A DNA stretch of 64,000 nt from Sideroxydans sp. (GTDB lineage Bacteria > Pseudomonadota > Gammaproteobacteria > Burkholderiales > Gallionellaceae), in contig WGNQ01000016.1 of NCBI GenBank assembly GCA_016124455.1, forward strand, positions 1 to 64,000, written 5' to 3'. The notes beneath the pieces are model-generated. The model saw only the letters and a list, made by a program, of their open reading frames with translations. It was not told the DNA's origin and searched no databases. How positions within the stretch are numbered: position 1 is the stretch's first letter; every line of letters begins with the position of its first letter. Shown here one piece after another: positions 18,391-27,197 of the stretch. Made by a program: the position numbers and the translations under genes.

Positions 18391-19770
18391 TTAGTTAGCT
18401 CCCTTCACAGCGAGTTCTTCCCCGGCAGCTTCTTTCTTTGACTGCAGGCTGCGGTGATAGACCATTTCCTTCACTTCATACATGGAGACCGAAGGGAATA
18501 CCTTACAGAACACCAGGAACAGCAAGGTAAACCAGCCAAAGCTGCCGAACACCATGCCCCACTGCACCATGCTGGGCCACTGATCGTGGTCGAATGTCCA
18601 CGGATAAATGCCATGCGAGAAGGTTGGCGACACGATCATCCAGCGCTCCAGGAACATGCCCAGGTTCAGCAGCAGCGACACCGCGAACATGATTGGGATG
18701 TTGGTTTGCCACTTCTTCACCATCATGGCGAACGGCACGACCGAGCCGCAGAAAATCATCGCCCACCAGAATGGCGCATAGGGACCAATCGCCTTCTGGA
18801 TCAGCACGCCCTTGGCGGCTTCATCATGGCTGTACCAGACCGAGGCAAACTCGATGCAGTTCAGGTAGGTCCACACCATGGCGATCGCGAATGTCAGGCG
18901 CACGATCTTCTTCAGGATCGGCAGCGTCATGTATTCCTCGAAACGGAACACGTAACGCAGGATGACGAACAGCGAGATGATGGCCGCGCAACCGGAATAC
19001 AGCGCACCGGCCACGAAGTACGGCGGGAACGAAGTCACGTGCCAGCCGGGCTGCTGCGACATGGCAAAGTCACCGGCCACGATGGAGTGCACCGACACCG
19101 CCAGCGGGATCAGGAAACACGCCACGGTCAGGTAGGTCATGCGGAAATTGCGCCATTGACGGTCGGTACCTTCCCAGCCCAGCGCCAGGATGGTGTATAC
19201 CTTCTTGCGCCAGCCCTGATGAATGTTGTCGCGGCAGATCGCCAGATCAGGAATCATCCCCACATACAGGAAGATCATCGACGAGCTCAGGTAGGTAAAC
19301 ACCGCCATCGCGTCCCACAGCAGCGGGGACTGGAAGTTAGGCCAGGCCCAGCGCTCGTTCGGATAGGGCAATGCGTAGTAGATCTGCCATACGCGTCCAA
19401 GGTGAACCGCAACGAACAGCGCTGCTGTCAGCAGCGAGAACGTGGTCATCGCCTCGGCGAAACGGTAGATCGGCTTACGCCAGTCGGCATGCATCAGGTG
19501 CAGAATCGCCGACAGCAATGTCCCGGAGTGGCTCATGCCGATCCAGAAAATGAACGAGGCAATGTACAACCCCCACACATGAGGATTGTCCAGGTTGGCT
19601 ACGCCCATGCCCATGTTGTACTGATAAACCTCACAGCCAACACCCACCCCGAACACCAGCAGCGCAACCAGGAGAATGACCCAATACGCCTTGCGGGGCG
19701 ACTCCAGGCTTTTGAGCACGTCCTTGTTAATCTGTGCCCAGGCTATATCTTCGCGGATATCTTTTCCCAT
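18391..19770 (-). CDS. actC: alternative complex III quinol-binding membrane subunit ActC (NrfD-like)
   Basis: 459 residues, about ten transmembrane helices, NrfD/PsrC family. A long N-terminal cytoplasmic tail precedes the first helix at about 31-52, and the SFIFWIGMSHSGTLLSAILH segment holds the conserved polar residues near the quinol site and proposed proton path. It follows actB2 by 25 bases. It is the main quinol-oxidising membrane subunit of ACIII. Confidence 0.9.
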   Translation of the reverse strand: MGKDIREDIAWAQINKDVLKSLESPRKAYWVILLVALLVFGVGVGCEVYQYNMGMGVANLDNPHVWGLYIASFIFWIGMSHSGTLLSAILHLMHADWRKPIYRFAEAMTTFSLLTAALFVAVHLGRVWQIYYALPYPNERWAWPNFQSPLLWDAMAVFTYLSSSMIFLYVGMIPDLAICRDNIHQGWRKKVYTILALGWEGTDRQWRNFRMTYLTVACFLIPLAVSVHSIVAGDFAMSQQPGWHVTSFPPYFVAGALYSGCAAIISLFVILRYVFRFEEYMTLPILKKIVRLTFAIAMVWTYLNCIEFASVWYSHDEAAKGVLIQKAIGPYAPFWWAMIFCGSVVPFAMMVKKWQTNIPIMFAVSLLLNLGMFLERWMIVSPTFSHGIYPWTFDHDQWPSMVQWGMVFGSFGWFTLLFLVFCKVFPSVSMYEVKEMVYHRSLQSKKEAAGEELAVKGAN

Positions 19771-19795
19771 TTTTCTCTTTCCCTTCCCTTGTGCC

Positions 19796-20671
19796 TTACA
19801 CTGCGCTTTCGCGCACCCGCTCCAGATACATCACCGAAGGATAGGGACGCAGTTCTTCGAGAATGCGGTAACCGCGCAAACGGTTGCCTTCCGTCTTGTC
19901 CTTATCCTGCTTTTCCTTCGTCAACTCGACCTGCTGGTGCTGCCATTTCTGGGCGACCTTGGATTCCGGGTCATACAGATTGCCGAAGGTGATCGCACCG
20001 GCCGGGCATGCTTCCTGGCAGGCGGTCTGCACATCGCCATCCTGCACCGGACGACCTTCGGTCTTGGCATTGTTGCGTGCCACATAGGTGCGCTGCTTGC
20101 AGAATGTGCATTTCTCCATCACACCCTTGCTGCGTACGCTCAGATCCGGGTTGAGCTGCTCGTTCATCGGTGACGGCCACACGTCCTTGGTAGTCGGGTA
20201 GTCGTACCAGTTGAAGTAACGCACCTTGTATGGACAGTTCGCCGAACAGTAGCGCGAACCGATACAGCGGTTGTAAATCTGCGAGTTCAGGCCGTCTTCA
20301 GTATGGTTGGTGGCACCCACCGGACATACCGTTTCGCATGGTGCGGCCTCACACTGCTGACACATCATCGGCAGGAAGCGCGCGCCCTGGTCTACCTCAA
20401 ACCCACTTTCACTCTCGTCCCAGTAGCGCTCAATGCGCATCCAGTGCATGGCTTGCCCGTGCGAATATTTTTCCTTGCCCACTACCGGCAGGTTGTTCTC
20501 GGCATAACAGGCCACGCTGCAGGCATTGCAGCCGGTGCAGGCATCGAGATCGATGGCCATCGCCCACTTGATGTCGGAAGGATAGGCTTCCCAGTCAGGA
20601 TGCCCCTTGTCCTCAACCGGATGGGTATGGCGAAACTTCGACCAGTTTTCTAACAGATTGGATACGGACAT
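19796..20671 (-). CDS. actB2: alternative complex III iron-sulfur subunit ActB2
   Basis: A 291-residue ferredoxin-like protein with four cluster motifs: CTGCNACSVAC, CQQCEAAPCETVCPVG, CIGSRYCSANCPY, and CTFCKQR with CQEACPAG. It matches the C-terminal domain of the usual single-chain ActB. Here it is a separate gene three bases after actB1, so the subunit is split. It passes electrons within the periplasmic arm of ACIII. There is no signal of its own, so it must be exported with the Tat-signalled ActB1. Confidence 0.88.
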   Translation of the reverse strand: MSVSNLLENWSKFRHTHPVEDKGHPDWEAYPSDIKWAMAIDLDACTGCNACSVACYAENNLPVVGKEKYSHGQAMHWMRIERYWDESESGFEVDQGARFLPMMCQQCEAAPCETVCPVGATNHTEDGLNSQIYNRCIGSRYCSANCPYKVRYFNWYDYPTTKDVWPSPMNEQLNPDLSVRSKGVMEKCTFCKQRTYVARNNAKTEGRPVQDGDVQTACQEACPAGAITFGNLYDPESKVAQKWQHQQVELTKEKQDKDKTEGNRLRGYRILEELRPYPSVMYLERVRESAV

Positions 20672-20674
20672 GCT

Positions 20675-22909
20675 TTAGACCTCCTTCGAAAGATCAACTT
20701 TATCGGCCTGCACCTGGACCGCAATCTTCGGCCTGCCATCCTGGCTTCCGCCAAGCGGGCCTTCTTCCTTGACGATAATCACGCGCTGACCGGTCTTGCT
20801 GATCTTCACGTTGGTCTCGTTGAGTGCAAGCTCCCCGGTCTCCTGCTCGAATACCGGATCAAGTATGCTGAATACGTTCGCACCGACCCCCTTGGCGTAG
20901 CGCCCCATGCCTTCGTGGCCGTACCCCACCGGCACCGAAACCGCATCGGGATGGATGCCCGGGAACAGGTAGGCCTGCGACTTGATGGAACCGCTCTTGG
21001 ATGCCACCTCGACGATGTCGCCCTCGGCAATACCCAGCTTGGCGGCGGTCTTCGGATGGATCTCAACCCAGGAATCCCACACCACGGTGGTCAACGGATC
21101 GGGAGATTCCTGCAGCCACGGCTCGTTGGCATTGCGTCCGTCGCGCATGCTGGCCGACACGGCAGGAATCAGGCGCAGCGGATAGTTGGTGTCGGTACCG
21201 GTAGCCGGGGACAGTTTCAGATCCGCGGCAGACATCTTGGCCGACACGGATCCGGCAACACCCTTCAGCGGCACAATACCCTTGCTCAGCGTCTCGTCCC
21301 AGAAAATATCGTCGTCATCGGTAGTCTTGCCGCCGAGCGCAACCTTGTTTTTCAGTACCGCGTTGTGCAGATAGGAATAAAAGTCTTCAAAATCCTTGTA
21401 TTCGTCGGCTTTGCGCTGTTTGAGCAAGGCCAGCAGGATGTCGCCCACACCACGGGTATCCGGATACAGCTTCTGCATCAGCGGCTGGCGGAAGCTCATC
21501 TGTGCATAGGTATCGGCATCGCTGCCTTCCGGCGCGGCCATATATTCCGGCACCACCGTACCCCAGTCTTCCATCGCGGAATCCAGCGGCAATACCAGAT
21601 CGGCAGCCTGCGCCGTTTCATCCAGGTATTGTGCGAATGCAACCTTGAAATCGGCCTTGACGAAGTTATCCTTGAACTTCATCGCAGCGGGTGCACTGAA
21701 CACCGGGTTGGCGCCGTAGCTGAATACCACCTTGTATTTGCCTGCAGCCAGTCCGTCGTTAAGCTTGTTCAGCGAGGAACGACTACCCACGGTTGGTGCA
21801 ATTTGCGGGAACGGCACACTGGCAGCCGCTTCCACGGTCTTGCCGACGTTGCCCAGCACATGGTTGAGCATGGCGATGGCGAGCGCATTCTGCGAACCGT
21901 TCACATAACCCTCGGCGGCATCACCCGCCAGCACCAGGCTAGGCGAACGCTCCTTGAGCAGAGTAGCCAGCTTGTTGATCCGTTCGAATGGCACACCGGT
22001 ATTCACACCCACACGTTCCGGCGTGTAATCCTTGACGGCTGCCGCGATATCCGCGGGCAGCTTGATCCCGGCAGAACCCAGCGCATTGATCACACCCAGC
22101 GCCAGCATGCCTTCGGTACCCGGGCGAATACCGATCCAGCTGTCTGCATTGGCGCCGGTCAGCGTCATCTTGGGCTCGACCTGCACCAGCACGCCGCGGC
22201 CTTCCGGACGGGTGCCCTTGCGGAACTGCGCATATTGTTGCGCAAAGTTAACCGGCGAAACCCAGGCGCCGAGGAAGTCCGCACCGAACGACACCACCAC
22301 CCTGGCCTTGTCGATACGGTAGCGCGGCATCGCCATGCCGTAGGCCTTCTTGTTGGCGACGCGCAACACGGCAGGAGAAATCGCCTCGTAGGAGAAGTGA
22401 TTCTTGCTGCCCAGCGCATCCATGTAGTTGCCGAACAAAGCCTGGACATGACCGCTCATGCCGCCGGTCAGGAACGCAACCTGCTCGCCCTTGACGCCAT
22501 TCAGCTTGTCGTTGATTGCGCCCAGCGCGGCTTCCCAGGTAACTGCCTGCCCCTTCAGCAGCGGCTGGCGGATACGGTCGGGATTGTAGTGCGCTTGCAC
22601 GCCCGACTGGCCCAGACCACACATCTTGCCACGGTTGATCGGCGAATTCGGGTTGCCCTCTGCCTTGAGTACACGGCCTTCACGCACCCGACCCATGATG
22701 TTGCACCCGGCATCGCACTGTGCGCAGGTCGAATTGAAATAGTTGGCAATGCTGGGAATGACATAGGAAGGCAGCGTCACATAGGAAGTAACGATCTCCT
22801 GACCATCCTGAATCGAGGTATTGCCGCAGCCGCTCAAAGCGACGGCCGTACCGCCCCAACCCAGTACCTTTAAAAAATCACGCCGATTAAAATCGTTCTC
22901 TTTCATCAC
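20675..22909 (-). CDS. actB1: alternative complex III molybdopterin-oxidoreductase-like subunit ActB1
   Basis: 744 residues. The Tat signal NRRDFLKVLGWGG (8-20) is followed by LSGC at 25-28, a possible lipobox. The body has the molybdopterin-oxidoreductase fold. Unlike the cofactor-free ActB1 domain known from studied ACIII enzymes, residues C62, C65, C69 and C97 form an apparently complete [4Fe-4S] site (CAQCDAGC, then GKMCGLG). Whether a cluster or a pterin is bound is unknown. It lies between actA and actB2. Confidence 0.85.
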   Translation of the reverse strand: MMKENDFNRRDFLKVLGWGGTAVALSGCGNTSIQDGQEIVTSYVTLPSYVIPSIANYFNSTCAQCDAGCNIMGRVREGRVLKAEGNPNSPINRGKMCGLGQSGVQAHYNPDRIRQPLLKGQAVTWEAALGAINDKLNGVKGEQVAFLTGGMSGHVQALFGNYMDALGSKNHFSYEAISPAVLRVANKKAYGMAMPRYRIDKARVVVSFGADFLGAWVSPVNFAQQYAQFRKGTRPEGRGVLVQVEPKMTLTGANADSWIGIRPGTEGMLALGVINALGSAGIKLPADIAAAVKDYTPERVGVNTGVPFERINKLATLLKERSPSLVLAGDAAEGYVNGSQNALAIAMLNHVLGNVGKTVEAAASVPFPQIAPTVGSRSSLNKLNDGLAAGKYKVVFSYGANPVFSAPAAMKFKDNFVKADFKVAFAQYLDETAQAADLVLPLDSAMEDWGTVVPEYMAAPEGSDADTYAQMSFRQPLMQKLYPDTRGVGDILLALLKQRKADEYKDFEDFYSYLHNAVLKNKVALGGKTTDDDDIFWDETLSKGIVPLKGVAGSVSAKMSAADLKLSPATGTDTNYPLRLIPAVSASMRDGRNANEPWLQESPDPLTTVVWDSWVEIHPKTAAKLGIAEGDIVEVASKSGSIKSQAYLFPGIHPDAVSVPVGYGHEGMGRYAKGVGANVFSILDPVFEQETGELALNETNVKISKTGQRVIIVKEEGPLGGSQDGRPKIAVQVQADKVDLSKEV

Positions 22910-22950
22910 ATAATCCCCTGATATCTAGCTTGTGGTAAACGGCACGCCGC

Positions 22951-23556
22951 TTACTTATGGCACGTGAAGCAATCGTTTGGCCCATGCCCGGTCTTGGTCG
23001 AATGGGCACTGATCGGATGATCCTTCATGTGGCAACTGGCACACCACCCCATGGTCAGCGGCTTCTGCCTGCGAGCTACCGTCATCTTCTTCACATCGCC
23101 GTGACAGTATCCACAAACCTCCTGATACGGGCGATCCTGCTGGAAATAGAAACGCTGGATATGGCGCTCGTGATTGAAGCGCACGAAATCCGGCAGATCG
23201 TGTACTTTTTTCCAGGGAATCGGCTTCTTCGCTTCCCAGTACTCGAACAGCTTCTTGATGCGCGGCTTGTCCCTTACCGACTCAATGCTCTGGTGGCAAC
23301 CGATACACTTCTGCACAGGCGGGATACCCGCCACCATGCTGCGACGCGCATAGGTATGGCAATACATGCAGTTGATCTGCATGCCACCATCCTTGGCATC
23401 GCCGGCATGGCGAAAGTGGGGAAACTCGATCGGCTGCTCGATCTGTGGACCGAGATCGTCCGGCGTGGTCAATTTTGGCGCAGCGTCGGCTGCATAACTT
23501 CCCACCCCCGCAAACAGCCCGACAAGCAGAATGAACAAACGCAAAATATGCTGCAT
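22951..23556 (-). CDS. actA: alternative complex III pentahaem cytochrome c ActA
   Basis: 201 residues with a signal peptide (about 1-22). Five CxxCH sites are visible: CMYCH, CIGCH, CGYCH, CASCH and CFTCH. The family ActA usually binds five haems, so it is complete. It is the first gene of the act operon, with a G-rich ribosome site just before the ATG. The 258-base gap upstream separates it from a divergent regulator. Confidence 0.9.
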   Translation of the reverse strand: MQHILRLFILLVGLFAGVGSYAADAAPKLTTPDDLGPQIEQPIEFPHFRHAGDAKDGGMQINCMYCHTYARRSMVAGIPPVQKCIGCHQSIESVRDKPRIKKLFEYWEAKKPIPWKKVHDLPDFVRFNHERHIQRFYFQQDRPYQEVCGYCHGDVKKMTVARRQKPLTMGWCASCHMKDHPISAHSTKTGHGPNDCFTCHK

Positions 23557-23814
23557 CGTAAGTAGCCCCCCGACAAAACCTGATAATTATTTATAGCCAG
23601 CCGATTCTTCCTGCCGGCATAACCTGCCCCCAAAAAACTTCCTGTCAGGCATCCGCCCATGCAAATCGCGACGATACTACCGACAAGGCTGGGCATCTTC
23701 TACACTTCAAATGGCGAAGTCAACACAACATCCGCGCGGTTCCGGGCACCCTTCCAGAAAATCCTTGCCGTGAAAGCAGTTGCATTAATTTCAAAAATCC
23801 TTGAAAGTACGATA

Positions 23815-24396
23815 ATGGAACCGGAACACCTTTCAGACACCACTTGGCGATTCATACATCACTTTGGAGAAATGGGGAGCCGCTGGGGAATCAGCCGCAC
23901 CGTCGGCCAGATTTATGCCCTGCTCTACATTTCCCATGTCCCGTTGAATGCCGACGACATCACGCACCTGCTCTCCTTCTCGCGCTCCAACGTGAGCATG
24001 GGGCTGAAGGAACTGCAAAGCTGGCGCCTGCTGCGCTCCGAATACCGCGCTGGCGACCGGCGCGAATACTTCAAGGCACCCGAAGACGTGTGGGAAATAT
24101 TCCGCACCCTGGCGGACGAACGGCGGCGGCGCGAAGTGGAACCCACTTTGTCCATCCTGCGCGAATGCCTGCTCGATCCCAAGCACACGCCCGAAGACGA
24201 ACATTTTCACAACCGCATGCAAGCCATGTACGACCTCATCTCGATGGCCAATGAATGGTTTATCGACATCCAGAAGCTGAGCGCGGAAGACCTGACTTCG
24301 CTGATGCATCTCGGCGCACAGGCAAAAAAATTGCTGCATGCCAAGAATCGCCTGCTATCATTTGCCGGTCTCAACAAAGAAGATATTCCAGAATAG
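23815..24396 (+). CDS. GbsR/MarR-type transcriptional regulator
   Basis: 193 residues from ATG 23815. The frame extends upstream to 23659, but that part is low-complexity and does not look coding. The winged-helix core (MGSRWGISRTVGQIYALLYI through FSRSNVSMGLKELQ and RREYFKAPEDVWEIF) matches the GbsR family. It is divergent from the ACIII operon, so it is the obvious candidate regulator of it. The sensed signal is unknown. After the TAG stop the same frame remains open for 32 codons (see findings). Confidence 0.8.
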   Translation: MEPEHLSDTTWRFIHHFGEMGSRWGISRTVGQIYALLYISHVPLNADDITHLLSFSRSNVSMGLKELQSWRLLRSEYRAGDRREYFKAPEDVWEIFRTLADERRRREVEPTLSILRECLLDPKHTPEDEHFHNRMQAMYDLISMANEWFIDIQKLSAEDLTSLMHLGAQAKKLLHAKNRLLSFAGLNKEDIPE

Positions 24397-24496
24397 GGCG
24401 AGGCCTCCGTCGCGCCCGCAGCAGTAATCCAGCCGCACGACGCGCTCTGGCTGCCGCCGGATATCCCGCCATTCAATTCATACAAGCCGATCTGAC

Positions 24497-25162
24497 ATGA
24501 ACGAACAACAAGCCGTACTCGATTTCTTTGCACAGGAAGAAAACCTGCCGCTGGCACTGATTGCCGCCGAACATCTCGACGCCATCCGCCTGCGTCTCAA
24601 CAACGAATTCTGGCTCACCTTGCGCGAACGTCTGGACGCATGGCTGACGCAGCAAGGGCTGCCATGGAGCACCGACGTTACCGAGGATCGCAATAACGAA
24701 GAATGCCTGGTCGGGTTGCACCTGCAGCCGACCGGCGAGCAGCGCCTGTTCCTGCGCCCCTTCATGGAACAACAGTTTCTGGGGGACGATTACCGGGTCT
24801 TTCATGGCCTGATGTGGAATACCGCGCCGAATGCCGCGCAAAAAAACCTGCCCGAGGTAAACACCTTGCGCACCCAGCTGGGGGCTGCGGGACTCAAGGA
24901 AAGCGACAGCTTCCTCGCCTGGCAATGGCTCCCCTGGCACCCCCGCCGTCGTGATTTCCTGTCGCGTTTTTCCACCCGGCGCGAGGAATTTCTGGCCGAA
25001 GCACTCGGCCCCTGGCAGGCATTGCTGGATGAATACGGTGAACAGTTACACTCGGCCAACCTCGCACTGAACAGCACCGGCCGTGGCGCTGCCGTCTCAC
25101 TGGATCAGCTGCGCAGCACGCTGCCAACAGCCGCCCGCGGCGAAGCAAGAACTGCCGAATAA
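24497..25162 (+). CDS. hypothetical protein
   Basis: 221 residues, no membrane segment or signal peptide, no family I recognise. It is rich in Leu, Trp and charged residues, with WLPWHPRRRDFLSRFSTRR in the middle and a disordered Ser/Ala-rich tail. Codon use matches the neighbours. It begins 101 bases after the regulator gene and is convergent with nif3, sharing a hairpin at 25164-25186. Confidence 0.6.
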   Translation: MNEQQAVLDFFAQEENLPLALIAAEHLDAIRLRLNNEFWLTLRERLDAWLTQQGLPWSTDVTEDRNNEECLVGLHLQPTGEQRLFLRPFMEQQFLGDDYRVFHGLMWNTAPNAAQKNLPEVNTLRTQLGAAGLKESDSFLAWQWLPWHPRRRDFLSRFSTRREEFLAEALGPWQALLDEYGEQLHSANLALNSTGRGAAVSLDQLRSTLPTAARGEARTAE

Positions 25163-25163
25163 G

Positions 25164-25186
25164 GCATGCCCGGCAGCCGGGCATGC
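25164..25186. terminator. hairpin between convergent genes
   Basis: A perfect ten-base stem GCATGCCCGG / CCGGGCATGC with a CAG loop. It has no T run on either side, so it is a weak intrinsic terminator or an mRNA 3' end stabiliser. It overlaps the nif3 stop codon. Confidence 0.5.
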
Positions 25187-25932
25187 TACACCGGCACATC
25201 CATATCGAAGAAACGGTGCTCCAGGGCAAAACGTGCCGCAAGGTGTTCGCCCAAGGCCTGCACGCCATAGCGTTCGGTAGCGTGATGCCCTGCCGCGATG
25301 AAGGCGACGCCGGCTTCCTCGGCGACATGAACGTTCTGCTCGGAAATCTCCCCGGTAAGGAAAGCATCCACACCGAGTTCGACCGCCTGCATAAAATAAC
25401 CCTGAGCCGCCCCCGTACACCACGCCATGCGCCGTATTGTGCGCCCCTCTTCGCCGATCACCTGCGGCTCGCGCTGCAACGTATCGGCGATATGCCGGGT
25501 AAGCCCGGCTAAAGTTTGCGGCTGCACCAGATCGCCGTGGCAGGCAATATCCTGTTCGCCGAAGCGCCCCAGTTCGACGAATCCCAACCGTCTGGCAAGT
25601 TGCGCATTGTTGCCGAGCTCAGCATGCGCATCCAGCGGCAAGTGGTAGGCCAGCAGGCTGACATCATGCTGCAGCAGATGCGCCACTCGTCGCTTCTTGA
25701 TACCGCTGATTGCCGCATCTTCGCCGCGCCAGAAATAGCCGTGATGCACCAGCACCGCATCCGCCCCCCAGGCAGTGGCCGCTTCCAGCAAACGCTGCGA
25801 TGCAGTAACACCACTCGCGATCTTGAGCACTTGCGCACGACCTTCCACCTGCACACCATTCGGGCAGTAGTCGCGAAAACGACCTATCTCCAGCAGGCTT
25901 GCGATATAATCACGCAACTCGTTGAGTACCAT
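25186..25932 (-). CDS. Nif3-like dinuclear metal centre protein
   Basis: 248 residues, full family length. Metal-binding patches VLVHHGYFWRGED and AAGHHATERYGV are at the two ends, and AYHLPLDAHAELGNN is in between. Members are GTP cyclohydrolase-I-type-2-like hydrolases with poorly known substrates. It is divergent from the degQ-like gene, both being part of the conserved his-tat-degQ-nif3 block in betaproteobacteria. Confidence 0.9.
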   Translation of the reverse strand: MVLNELRDYIASLLEIGRFRDYCPNGVQVEGRAQVLKIASGVTASQRLLEAATAWGADAVLVHHGYFWRGEDAAISGIKKRRVAHLLQHDVSLLAYHLPLDAHAELGNNAQLARRLGFVELGRFGEQDIACHGDLVQPQTLAGLTRHIADTLQREPQVIGEEGRTIRRMAWCTGAAQGYFMQAVELGVDAFLTGEISEQNVHVAEEAGVAFIAAGHHATERYGVQALGEHLAARFALEHRFFDMDVPV

Positions 25933-25973
25933 AACAATCCTTAATTAACTCCGGCAACCGACCCCATCATATC

Positions 25974-27131
25974 ATGCGCAAATTCTGGCTCTTGTTCACA
26001 CAGGCAACCACCATCGTTCTGGCCATCCTGTTTGTCATCCACACGCTCAAGCCTGAATTGCTGCCCACCGCCGCGCGCAGCGGGGTGGTCACGCTGTACG
26101 AAAGTGCCGGCGACCAATCCAGCAAACTGCCGGCCACCGGTTTCAGCGAAGCGGCAAAGAAAGTCATGCCGGCGGTGGTAAACGTCTTCACGACCACCGA
26201 GGTCAAGACCCCGACGCACCCGTTCATGGATGACCCGCGCTTCCGTTTTTTCTTCGGTGACCAACCCGATGACGGTGCACCACAGGAGAGTTCCAGCCTG
26301 GGTTCCGGCGTCATCGTCAGCCAGGATGGCTATATCCTGACCAACCATCATGTGGTGGAATCCGCCGACCAGATTGAAGTTGCGCTGGCCGATGGCCGCC
26401 ATGCCAAGGCGCATGTGATCGGTTCCGACCCGGAAACCGACCTTGCGGTCATCAAGATCGAATTGCCGGGCAAACTGCCCGCGATCACCTTTGGCCATTC
26501 CGAGCAGGCACACGTGGGCGACATCGTACTTGCCGTCGGTAATCCGTTCGGGGTTGGACAAACCGTCACCATGGGTATCATCAGCGCGCTGAAACGCAAC
26601 CACCTCGGACTGAACACCTTCGAGAATTTCATCCAGACCGATGCGGCGATCAATCCGGGCAACTCCGGCGGAGCGCTGGCAGATGTAAACGGCAACCTGA
26701 TCGGTATCAACAGCGCCATCTATTCGCCCAGCGGCGGATCGCTCGGCATTGGCTTTGCCATTCCCGTAAGCACCGCAAAAAAAATCATGGAACAGATTAT
26801 CCAGAACGGTTCAGTAACGCGCGGCTGGATTGGCGTGGCAGTGCAGGAGCTGACGCCCGAGCTGGCGGAGTCGTTCAAGCTGGGAAGTACGCAAGGGGTG
26901 CTGATCTCCGATGTGATGCGCGGCGGCCCGGCAGACAAGGCCGGCATCAAGCCCGGCGACATTCTGACCACGGTGGAAAACAAGCAGCTGACCGACTCGA
27001 ATTCAATGCTGGAAGCCATCGCCGCGCTCCCGCCCGGCAAGGTTGCCGTGCTCAAGCTGCTGCGTAACCAGACGGAAATCGCGGTGCAGGTAAAAATCGG
27101 CAAGCGCCCCAAACCGCAGCCGCAGGAATAA
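25974..27131 (+). CDS. Do-family periplasmic serine protease (DegQ/AlgW-like)
   Basis: 385 residues. A membrane anchor or uncleaved signal (about 5-25) leads to a trypsin-like domain with catalytic H126 (NHHVV), D156 and S231 (GNSGGAL), then one PDZ domain (about 275-375). The single PDZ and N-terminal anchor point to the DegS/AlgW subgroup that cleaves anti-sigma factors, but a DegQ-like role cannot be excluded. It is convergent with tatC. Confidence 0.9.
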   Translation: MRKFWLLFTQATTIVLAILFVIHTLKPELLPTAARSGVVTLYESAGDQSSKLPATGFSEAAKKVMPAVVNVFTTTEVKTPTHPFMDDPRFRFFFGDQPDDGAPQESSSLGSGVIVSQDGYILTNHHVVESADQIEVALADGRHAKAHVIGSDPETDLAVIKIELPGKLPAITFGHSEQAHVGDIVLAVGNPFGVGQTVTMGIISALKRNHLGLNTFENFIQTDAAINPGNSGGALADVNGNLIGINSAIYSPSGGSLGIGFAIPVSTAKKIMEQIIQNGSVTRGWIGVAVQELTPELAESFKLGSTQGVLISDVMRGGPADKAGIKPGDILTTVENKQLTDSNSMLEAIAALPPGKVAVLKLLRNQTEIAVQVKIGKRPKPQPQE

Positions 27132-27197
27132 TTCGGGGGAGTATTGCCGCCAACGAATAGTTGCTATTCGTACGCATGCAGCAGCGAAAGCTATGGA

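Noticed and set aside
18454-19992. A 512-codon open frame opposite actC
   Set aside because: Lacks hydrophobic segments or motifs; the ActC frame has about ten membrane helices.
20915-22873. A 652-codon open frame opposite actB1
   Set aside because: Same reason; the minus-strand frame has the Tat signal and Cys motifs of ActB1.
27153-27171. Eight-base inverted repeat between the degQ-like gene and tatC
   Set aside because: Stem is short and A/T-rich, with no T run, so it is not a convincing terminator.
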